A DNA stretch of 64,000 bases. It comes from Thysanoteuthis rhombus. Its lineage: Eukaryota; Mollusca; Cephalopoda; Oegopsida; Thysanoteuthidae. Within the stretch, counting starts at the first letter, position 1; every line of letters starts with the position of its first letter. Under the pieces are notes generated by a model. It had not been told where the DNA came from, did not search any database, and saw only the letters and a list, made by a program, of their open reading frames with translations. Shown here one piece after another: positions 12,701 to 24,900 of this stretch. The stretch covers positions 2,512,501 to 2,576,500 of the forward strand of contig OY735203.1 in NCBI GenBank assembly GCA_963457665.1, read 5' to 3'. The translations under genes and the position numbers were made by a program.

Positions 12701-13294
12701 CATTGTTTGAGAGTGCCATATCCATGCAGATGCAGCCTCTGTCCAATCTTGGAGCCTCTTTTCTCTACTGATCACAATCCATGTGTAGCCAGATATGTCG
12801 AGGCCGAGCTGGCCACAAAACCTCGGATTCCGACTTTAGTTGGAAATATATTTGTTATCCAACCATGTCCAATTCATTGATCTAGCAGATCTTCATAGTT
12901 TCAATACTCCGTGGATCTGGATTTGTGCTAAAATTGGCTCAGCCAAATAAATATCTAATTAGAACTGGCACGTGTAGCCCAGCAATTACGTATTCGTGTT
13001 TTGCGTTTCATTTAACGCATTATGACAATTGAAACAATATATAGCGTTATATTATTAATGTTATATAATGTGCATTTTAATCTCTTTATGTCGTTTTAAT
13101 GTTTATTTCATGAAATTTAATGTTTCATTTTAAGGTGAAATGAAAGAGTCTTCTCCTCATCTTCTCCCAAAGGATCCTCAACAGAGCTGTGTTCTAACCT
13201 CTGCTGATAATTACTGTTTCAGAGCAGGTGAGGAATTCTCATTTTTTTAGAGAGAGAGGGAGAGAGAAATAGAGATCAATACATACATAGATAC

Positions 13295-13376
<82 letters not shown>

Positions 13377-16300
13377 CTTGATATTGATAAGTAATAGTAA
13401 ATTTGTTCTGAATTTCTGCAATTGTTTATTTTTAATTCGCTATCATAAGTTGATTCATGGAAACTTTCTAGAAAAGCTATAATCAATCTCTCTAATATGT
13501 AGTTTGCCCTTAAAATGATCAGTACGCTAAGATGATATGAGAGGTCATGAAATGCAAGGGAACATGTCATGTAGTACTGAGATCGGGGAGCTGTTTTATG
13601 TATAACCCAAAATCGACCCAGACTTAAAATAGAGCGAAAACAAGAGAATTGATCTTAAAATGGAGAATGAATTCTCAAGGTCAATTGTGAGAAAAAAACT
13701 TCAAAATTTAAATACTGTAATAAGAATAGCAGAAATACAAACTTACATCGATTATCTGAAAATAATATATTTGAAATCAAAACATAAGCACTAAGCAAGA
13801 TGAAAATTAGGTTCAGAAATAATGAAGATTCTACAGAGAATTATGGCGCCATGGTATAAATGATCCAACCACGTTAGGACAATCACACTCAATGCATAAA
13901 ATCATTGGTAAGACGTACGAATAAAAATGATGTTTGAAATCTCGTGTGTCCTCAAGTTAACTTTATCCGTAGATTTTTTTTAGCCTTGTTATTTTTACTC
14001 AATTTAGTGTAATTTATCCCTGTTCCGCAACCCCTGATGTAGTGACAGTGGTACTACTACTATTGGTAGTAGTTACTGTAATCCCTTCTTTTACTCTTTG
14101 ACTACTCCTACGTTCTGGATTTTCCTTTTGAATTGGACAGTGTACTAAGAAGACACATAGACTAAACGAGAATTCGACTGGGAAGGAGAGAATAACAGAT
14201 TGTTATTGACTGGCTTTCAATTCGGAGAAATACAATTTCCTTATTTTTTCTATTCGTTTCGATCTCTCGCAGGTATGAATAGGGAAGAAATGTGACTGGC
14301 CCTTCGTAATTTTGGAAGTTGGGAAGTGACGGAACCAAGAGATTTCCTTTTTCTTTCACAGTGTTGTTCAGTATAATTCAGTCGTTAGATTTGCTCCAGC
14401 AGCTGGAACTAATCTAACTAATGCGTTATGGTCCTACGGATCTCTTAAGCGAGTGTTGTATTTGTGGAAGTAGGGTGTCTATAAAATGATTCTGGACAAA
14501 GAGACATGGCCAGAATTCAGAAATACGTATCAATTGTGGCTTGCCTTGGTCTCTGGGTCTGGGGTGACTGCTTTTCCCCTTCTCTCCCACCGACTGATAT
14601 TCCGATTTCTGTACTTAAGTCATGGAGGTAATACACCCAGAAAACCTTATTAGATACCGTAAACCAAATCTGTAATCTTTACAGTCGAAATGGGTTTCTT
14701 CAGTTTTCAAGTCAGTCCAACTGGCTGGCTATGTATGTATGTATGTATGTATGTATGTATGTATGTATGTATGTATGTATTACCTCTACAGGCCGTAATA
14801 ATAGAGCTAGGGGGCTGAACATTTAAACATTTATTCCTTATTATGTTTACAACCCTATAGGTTATAGTGGTGGTCTAGTTTACAATGTAAGCATGCTAAA
14901 TTAGTCCCTAGTTTGTGCCCGCTTGTTTTTTGAAAATTCAGACTTTTTAATGATTGCTGCCCAGCAAAATGCGTGAGAAGTAACTTGGTCATTGATCACT
15001 CCTTCTTCAAATGTTTTAATTGATCCCCCCAACACGAAATACTGCCTAAAGACGTTGGCTCCGCGACGGTTTGTATCTGTGATAGTTCACTCTTAGTATG
15101 ACCCCAGACGTTTGAGATGGCGGTGACATGTGTTGAGAAAGGAGCAGGACCTGATCACAAAAGTCGTCTCCAGATAGACGCCAACAGGCAGAGCACCTGG
15201 GGGACATTGCCACCTGGCACAGAACTATGATACAGAAGCTGGAAAGGAAGAACCTGTCATGGGGGAGGCACAACATGCTGCCTGGAATCGATTGCGATGA
15301 GAGAGTTCATTGATGCCTTGAGTTTTATTGGAAATGTAGATGAATGACATGACACCAGATCTCAATGATTCTCATCAAATTTAACTTATCTTTAATTTGT
15401 ATTGATCCTGTCACCGTTATAAATGTCATTTGTTTTTCTTGAAATATTCATTGCCTTGTACTCTATCGCAGGAGATCGTCGTGTTAATGAACAAATGGGT
15501 CTTGTCAGTGTTCACACTTTATTTCTTCGTGAACACAACAGAATCGCCCGCGAGTTAAGTGGAATGGGACTCGGCTGGGACGACGAGAAGATTTTCCAAG
15601 AAACCAAACGAATAGTCTCGGCTATCATACAACACATCAACTACAGAGAATTTTTGCCCACCATTCTCAACCGACAATTCATTAATTTCCTCGGTCTTGG
15701 CGGTTCCTCTCGAGGTTTTCATGACGTGTACGATCCAACGGTTGATCCAAGCATACGGAACGCGTTTTCAACTGCAGCATTTCGTTTTGGTCATTCTATG
15801 GTGCAGTCGGTTTTTACGAAGCCGTCGTCCGACTTTAACTCGGCATTCGGTCCGCCCACGTTGTTGAAAACAATGTATGGAAAAACAGACGAGATTTTGA
15901 CGGTAAGTCCATAATCGTTTCTTTTGATCTATTTTATTTACTCATTCCTATTATTTCATTTTCGAAAGGTAATTCATTATCGATGAAGATTTTTTTTCTA
16001 TTCGTCCCCTGATAACGTAGAGGTTACGCAACTTTTATAAATGGAAAAATTGTTGATTTATCTATTCTGGACTAAAATGAACGGATTTCTTTTGGTCAAA
16101 CGCCTGGTGAAAAAGCCTGGAGTTAACTTAGTCTTCCTACCATAACATTAACAAGAACAAGCCTCGCCAAAATGTATGGTAAAAACTGATATGTAAGAGC
16201 CAAATTCCGGATCGTGATTTGTATTCACGATCAGCTGATTCTCAGTAGAATGTTTTACTGTCTGAACTAGATATTAAGAAAAGTTTGCCGTATAAATACG

Positions 16301-19300
16301 CTTAATTCAAATAAATGAATACATTTTTACAAAAATATATGCATAAGAGCAAATTTTGACCTTGCATCAGTAAGTCTTGTCCTCGTTCATTTTGCGTCAA
16401 AGAGTCAAACTAATCTTTATTTTGCTTGAAAATTCTTACCCCTTGATTTTCAATAACTCATAAAAGTGAAGGTGATGTCCCGCTTTAAAATCTAATATCC
16501 GTGAACGCTTCAATCTTCAAGGAAGGTAAAGGAGAAGAAAAACCGAGGGTGATTGAATCCCTCTCTGGCCTGTGAGCAAGAATTAATTTCCCAAATGATA
16601 AACATAAATCAGACTGCTTTGGAATATGTCTCTTCTGTTTTCGAAGCCATCATCAACTGTAAGGAGAGCAAGGAGTTTCTAGATCATTTTTTTTAATTCT
16701 TCATCAAATAATCTTACTACGCTCTCTTTTAATCACCTGAGGTGCTACTCTCGATGCTTAATAGACCGGGTTTCAAAAATGGCTCTTTCCACATTTTTAA
16801 AGGGAAAATGTTCGAGGTGACAGCAATTATTCAACAAGATGATGCAAATAATATTTAGTTTTCCAGGCAAGAGAATTTATAAATGAAAATTCTGGTGTGG
16901 TATCGCTTCCTCAATGTGTACACGACGATTTATGATTATTCGCTCTGGGGTATGGTAAAAGAGAAAATTTCATATCTCAACTGTAGATTCAGGGGAAATG
17001 ACAATGAAAATTATTTCAAATAATCACAATCACCAACGTCGAAGAAGATATTCCAAAGAAGATAAATAAAAATCTATTGAGAACTGAGCATGGGGACAAC
17101 GTACAAATACATAAAATAAGATTCTAATTGACATTTGGGTTGACTGAACTAGATCGTTGTAGTGCTTTGTTCGTGATGTATGGGTTGTAAGCGTAACGGT
17201 TTTGTAGGTTACGGATAGTTCTTGTAGTTCTTGTTGAGGAATGAGTTGCGCGAAGATGTTGTAGACAAAGGATTTTGTCTCCTCATGGTTTGGTGTTGGC
17301 AAACATCACTGGAGATATGGAAGGAAAAAAGGAGATTTACGAAGAGAATGCGTACCAAATATGAACTTAAACGTGGAGATGAAACGAGGTAAAAAGGAAG
17401 TCATACAAGTATTAGGGTGGACAAATAAGACGTACAAGGACATTAATGACAAATGTCGAATGAAAATGGAATATAAATAATGATAACATGAATCTGATCG
17501 ATCACGTAAACAGATGAGGAGAGATATCGAAAGGTGTGAGCTTTGTTGTTATTGATAGTACTGGCGTCGGAGTCGAAATGGAGTTGTTTGAACTGCTTTT
17601 TAATCCATAAGGCTTGGAGCGTACCAAGGGATGATCATTGAAACCGGATTCAGTGTGCAAGCCAAACTGCCAAGTTGTGTGTGTGACGAGGGCTATTCTC
17701 TGACGCTGATAGATACACGACGGACAGACTATGAAAGACAGAGAACATGGAGTCTTATCCCTGCGTATTTCCCGAAGTAAAGAAAATTAGGATAGATCGT
17801 CGTGACTATCAGATAGCAAAAAGCATTGCTATTTCATTCCTGAGGGTGAGAGGTGTATACGCGTTTGGAGCACGTGGTGGAGACAGTTGCGTAGCTGTGC
17901 GCATGTAAGATGCCTCGACATCGGTGAAGTGAAATGGGCGAAGTTAGTACAGAGATAGGTCACGGTGGAGAAATGGTCAAGATTGGATCGGCCGGAAGGT
18001 CGGCGAAATGATACCGATCTCAGAGAGGAGGAAAGAGAGAGAAAGAGTAGCCGGCAACAAGTGCCAGGGCCAAAAGCGTAACCAGCTTGGAGTACCAGTG
18101 CCAATGAACATCTGACTATGTGCGTCCAGGGTTTCTATGGGGGTTTTCGTAGGAAGTGACGTTTTCGATATATTTAATATTTAATTCCTAAGTAAAAGTA
18201 TAGGGGGCGCTGCACTTTGTTAGCGAGAGGGGCTACCTTTCTTTGATATATCTTGACACGTGGTACGCTAAAATGAAAAAATGAAATGGTCAATTAGATA
18301 GATCAATTATTTAAACGCAGAAATAAGAAATATAATGTTTTTTTTAACTGTTGTTAATACATGTACTGTCGGGCTTTTCCTTTTTTACAATCGATTTTTC
18401 TATTTGTCTTTTTTTACTCAATTTTCCGATGGATTTTTAATCTCACGAAAATTTTTCTTATCAATTTTTCAAGATTTGTAGAATAATGTTTACTGTTGAA
18501 ATTAGAATGATACATTTTTATTTGTAAAATTTAGGACAATCATGGATGTGCTACGGTTTTTAATATCAAAATAATAATTTCCTTATATGATTTTTTAAAA
18601 TATTTTAATTTTTCTAATTTGTCCATTTATTCTGGTAACTAAAAACCTATAAGCATAAAACACTGCATCTAACGTGAATCGCTCATGCTCGCAGTTTATT
18701 CAATCTGTGGACTGTCTACGTCTAGGCGAGATTTATTGTTTGTAATGAAACCCTATACTTATGTTGGAAGGTCTCAGAATGCCCATAACCCCTATTAAAA
18801 AGCTAATTTCATTTATCTTCTCCAATCAGATTTTTCTAATTGATTCTTAATTATCATGATTCTGTTTGTTCATAACAACCTTTTTGAGACTTCCTCCCTC
18901 TTGTCTGCCATCTCATAGTGCCATATTTGATTGTTGAGGAATAAACATGATCGCTACGGTCGACTTGATCGAATAGTCATGCAAGAGAAAAACGTAAGGA
19001 GACATTTTATCGGGTTGATGAATTCAAGGAACTGTTTGAGTTTCACAAAGATAGAAAAATATCGTATCTCTTTGCCTCGATTAAACATGATATATATATT
19101 TTTTCCAGAATAAGCAAGAATCGGTTGATGCATTTGTTCGGGGTTTATTAAAAGATTCATCCCAGAATTCCGACCGTTTCATAAGTGCCCAGTTGACAGA
19201 TCACCTTTTTGAAGACGGTTTCGGTAACAGCCTTGACTTAGCATCTCTTAACATCCAACGAGGAAGGGATCATGGACTGCCGCCTTACAACATATGGCGC

Positions 19301-21243
19301 CAATGGTGTGGTTTTTCAGTCGCTTCTCATTTTGGAATCGGACCAGGTGGACTTATTGACCATACTTTTGAGGCTGCAAACAAAATGAAAAGTATTTATA
19401 CGTAAGGATTTTCTCTTCCCCTTTTCATTTATTTTTTTTTTTCATCGTGTCTGAAAATTGGCTTTGTTGTATTGGCGCAGAACAATTACCACAATACAAG
19501 CGGCCATATACATATACGAGACGCTACTGAAAAGTTTGAGTAACTTGAGACTCAAGATTGATTCTTGAGAGAAAAGAAACAAATTTGATAGAAAATATGG
19601 TTCTTCATTTCTCGATGGAATCATTCCTAGAGCTGCATGAGATTTCTGGCAAGACACTGAAAACACTGGATAACTTAATCGATGATTAATCAATCTGTAC
19701 AAATTTCTCGAACTTTTTGGTACCATACATATTCGTATGCCAAAAGTGTATTCATATTTTAGTACAAAAAAAAATCATTCTCCGTGTAGCTAATGCTATT
19801 GACATAACGTTTCCGCCTTCTTCATGCATCTAATCCGTAAAGAAGGGGGGGGGCTTGTTCTTTACAGAACAAGATGACGACCGGAAGTAGTTGCTAATGA
19901 ACCCATCCGGTTCAGTTCATTCCAACATGAACCATGTGGACAATACTATTCGCAGGCATCCATATAACCCATGTACAGTAGTGTTTTTCAATCCCTTCCC
20001 CATTGCTCTATGTTCATCATAGGGGTCAGTTTACTCATGTACACAAAATTGTAGCCCTTAGATTTAAAAATGCCCAAATTGACTTGACCTTAAATTGACC
20101 TTTAGAGCTCACCAGAATTCATCGCCTATATTCATCCAACGGTCGTCACTCTAGTACACTGAATTGCAACCCACCTTCAAAATTGGCAAAAATTACTTTT
20201 TCAGAAAATGCCAAAATTGACCTGACGTAAAGTTGACCGTTAATGGTCACCAAAGATTGGCACTTCCTATCCTATGTTCACTCTGTTGTCCATTTTACCC
20301 TTTTACACAGATCTACAGCTGTCTCCGTTAAACTTGAAAAAAGCCTGCCCTAAAAGAACTGGCCTGAAATTGACCTTTAGAGGTCACCAAAGGTCAGCAC
20401 TACATATCCTATATTTTGAGATGAGGTTACCCTCGCACTCAAATCCGCAGCTTTTAGGGTGCAGCTGTCTCCGATAGATTTGGAAATGACAAAATTGATC
20501 TGACACCCACCAAAACTGACTTGACCTTAGATTAAGCCTCAGAGGTCAGCATTAAATATCTTATGTGTGTGTGTGTGTGTGTGAGTAAAAGCTATAGACG
20601 GGGGAGTTTTGCTTTTTTGACATTCACTTCTGAGTTGTTGAGTCAGTTCAAGCTGACATAATCATTAGATTTGTCAGCTTTTCTAATTGGGCCTCTCACC
20701 CCCAAACCTGGGATCAGACCTTCTTACCCAGGGATGAAGGGGTTTGAAAGTTGGAACCTTATAATCAATGAAAGGTAATGGTGCAGTCCGATTGTTTTAT
20801 GCAACCCCAAATGTATGTACCCATTACACCCTATATATCTTACATATTGCTTCTAAAATATATTCCGAATACCACTTTTCCACCCACCACCACCCCTGAC
20901 TCCCTCTCCATCCCTGAAAAAGTGTCTGGGACATCCATGTATGGTTGTAGCAGTTACAACAGCTACAGATTGAAGAACAAATTACAATCCATCGGGACTT
21001 AAGAGATATAAATGAAGCAGGAAGTATAAAAATCGATCTTACAACAATAAATTTCTTTCCGAATCAAAATAATGAAAAGAACTGCTAAAAAAAGCCAGAC
21101 TAACACAGACACAGTTATGAAAACTGACAAATCTGATATTTATGTCATTTTAAACCGTCATGACAAAAAGACAAACTATCCTAAGCGGAAAAAAACATTG
21201 TATTCAATCAAACATGTATTAACGAAGGATTGCTGCCGGTATG

Positions 21244-21328
<85 letters not shown>

Positions 21329-21588
21329 AGAGAGAGAGATCGTAATGTTTGTTTTTTTCAACAATGCAAAAAACATTTTTTCTGTTGTTGTTGATATTTG
21401 ACCATAGTACTCAATATTTATCAAAGTAAATAGAGCTATTAATATATAAAATAACATTTACAAAGATATTTTCCCGATGAATTTCAACGTTTCATACCTA
21501 ATGCACTCTTCAGCAAACGGCGATAAAGCATAGTCGGTTGATGAAAAGTGCATTAAGCACTAAATGTTGACATTCATCAGGCAACTTC

Positions 21589-21661
<73 letters not shown>

Positions 21662-21873
21662 TAGATAGATAGATATAGATATAGATATATGTGTGAGTGC
21701 CTGTGTATGATTGTTACACCGAATCGGTAAAATTCCTTACTTGGCGAAATTTCCTCTTTTTTACAAAAAATAAAGAGGTAGTTTTATTTTGATTAAAGTT
21801 TAGCGAAATGAGGATATTACTAATAAGTAAATTTCACCAATATATATATATATATATCAAATCGATGAAATTG

Positions 21874-21910
<37 letters not shown>

Positions 21911-24900
21911 ATTACTTCAATGTCACCTTGTATTGCAGCCATCCGGATGACATAGACCTGTTCACAGGGGGAGTGTCGGAGAATCCCATACAGAATGGTG
22001 TTGTTGGACCAACATTCGCCTGCATTATTGGTCGCCAATTTCGGATATTAAAAATGGCTGACCGTTTCTGGTATGAACGGAATGATCCAACCGTTGGCTT
22101 CAGTTTGAGTGAGTACACACATAATTTAAATAGGTTCCGTCGTTCTATTAAAATATATTCCTAGGTGTTGGGGATTTCACATGCACACGAAACACAAGAT
22201 CTTCCCTTTCAAAATAGACAGGGCCGGCGCTATATGTTAGGCCAAACTAAGAAGCCCGATTGGAGTGCAGACATTGGGGAGCGTAGTATACATCTTTTGG
22301 GGAGAAAAAGTTTAAAGATCATGCAAATAGTGGCGCGTAGTCGACACGATCTTTTAAAAAAAACATCAAAATCGCATAAAATTTAATTTTTTTGTGAAAA
22401 TCTTCATCGCATCAGCAGGAACAAAGATTGGAGAAAAATCTGAGAAAAAAAATATTTGTGTACACTTTGCTGAATCAAAGATATCTTTAAAAAACACAAT
22501 AATCTTGGTTAAAATTTCGTGAATGAATAAACGAGACGTCTGTTATTGCAGTCATTTTTATTACGAAATTCGCAAAAAACTCAATACGCAATCACACCGA
22601 GATCTTTTTAAATTACAGAATATCGACTATTTATTGGATTTTGGTAAAATTTTCACTGCTTATTTAATGAAGCGTTTTTCCATATTTTCTTTCGTAATAA
22701 AACTTCTATTTAAATCAGTGGTTTAAGAAGTCCCACAGTGCAATGCACGGAGAAGTAAAAAAGGAGACCAGTTTTGAAACCACTGCAATTGACTGGGGAT
22801 CGGTCAAATAATACTTCAGAGTCCGTAGCAGTGTTCCATCAAAACCTGACATTGGGAATCTTGTGGCATAGAAACATTATCATCCATCATACAGCTATCA
22901 AAAACACAATCTTTGTAGTCTTGTACCATATATTAGAATTCGAATAAATGTAACAAATCTTAGATATGAAATTAAAAGTCAAAAATTGTTTTGTGATTTA
23001 GTTCATTATACTGAAAATAGGGGTTTGTAAATAAATGAATGAATAAGAGAGACTACTCTATTATAAGTATTTGATAGTTTTCTTTCTTGGCAGATGTTAC
23101 AGACAAAAATATAGACATACATATGGCGTCTTATAAAAGTAGATAGATAGCATGCAAAAAAGGGTGAAGTTGCCTTTCTGTGATAGGTCTTGATTTTATT
23201 TCACTTCCCCGAAAACATGTCGGTCCTTCGCGTGTCTCTACCATTGTGGGATTTTAGGGATATTTCTTGGCTCTATGCAGGGGTTAGCAAACCTTTGGTG
23301 GGGACGGATTAGATATATTTTCATCTTTTGCGGGCCAAGGTGAATTATAAAATGAAACAAAGATCATACAAAGCAATAGAAACAGCTTGTTTTATTTATT
23401 ACTTTCATGTTTTTCATAATAGCAATTTATACCTACATGAAGTCTTATATTCTATTAAACAATGAGAATTATACAGTTCTTTCTTTGCAGGTGGATGCAA
23501 CATTTTGTCGAATTGTACTTGAAATTTAATGGTTTCTGTAATGCTCGTATGCAACATCAAATATTCAATGAAGTCCGATTACTGATCATTGGCTTAGTTA
23601 ACGCTTTCTTTTTTTTAAATATTTTCTATACTTTGAACATACTATCTCCCATCCAGGAAATATATCTTCTGAATTACGCTCTCTCCAGTCAGTCAGATTG
23701 AATCGGAGCTAGTGAATAAGAAAGCAGTTAAAGTTGCTGGACAGACGGCCTAATTGGAAAATAAAACGTCGCTGGAAATATTAGATCAATTTGACTAGCA
23801 AATTATTGATTGAAAAAGCATACATTGTGCTACAGACACAAAATATTTATCAACTTAATATTTGGTTTCATTATCATGATATTTAATATTCATTACTGTA
23901 TTTACTTGAGTACAATGTGATCTCGAATATAATGCGACCCCAACTTAGGTAGCTAAAAATCGGTAAAATATTTTGTCATCATCTTGCTTTGAATTTAAAA
24001 TAACGTAAAGTTTTTAAAAAATACAAACTCTAAAATTGACATGGCTCCTGTTTTTGCTCTGTAACTTTTAGTTTGATTTTACCCAAAGATCTAAATTCTA
24101 TGTTTGTTGATTTAATACCATGATGTAGCAAAATTGTTACCCTCGTTTGTTCGTATTTCTAAATCGTATACCTGTGTACCCATCAATCAGAAATGACCTA
24201 TAAATATGCAACTTTGGTTTCACAGAACAATTGAACCAGATCCGACAGGTTTCTCTCTCGAAAATAATTTGCCAAAATACCAACATTTCCCGGATCCAGC
24301 CGAAAGCATTCCTGATGCAACGAGGAAAGTAAGTAAGCAGATAAATCATAAAGTATGAATGTAACTCTTTTTAAAGTATTGTGTAAGTATTAGCTGATAA
24401 TAAAATAAAAACACATTAAATAACAATAAGGCCTTGAACAGTGCAGAAAGTTTGGAAATGAATAAGCGCGCACTTTTCGAGTCACACTTGTAATTATAAA
24501 CCTCTGATGATAACATTGAAGTCTTTGCAATCTTTCGAGCACGGACACTTGCTAGAGAACGGTGGTTTGCGCAACCATCACACGTACAATCGATAATGAT
24601 CCGAACAAAAGGTTTTAAGGAAAACAAAACCGCATTGTGTTGTGACGATCTCAGTTGAACTGATGAAAGACAGCTTCCCCCCACCCCATAAAAAACACAT
24701 TTATCCAATGGTAAATGACCCCACGTGCCTTAATCGGTACATATTGCCTGGAAAACATTATGTTGCTTTCCAGGCAGGGTATTGCAAATTATAAGTCAAA
24801 GCAACAATGTCAGTAGAAGAATGGGAAGTCGGCAAAAAATCAAAATGAAATAGTTATTTATTTTCCTCAAATGACACTTGGATTTTTTGACACAAGATTA

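Noticed and set aside
12554..12880. Retrocopy or gene fragment on the - strand
   Set aside because: The frame ends before an AATAAA-like string, but no domain was recognised and the frame is short.
14480..14486. TATAAAA as a TATA box for the candidate leader exon
   Set aside because: Only about 20 bases upstream of the ATG, so transcription would start at or beyond the start codon.
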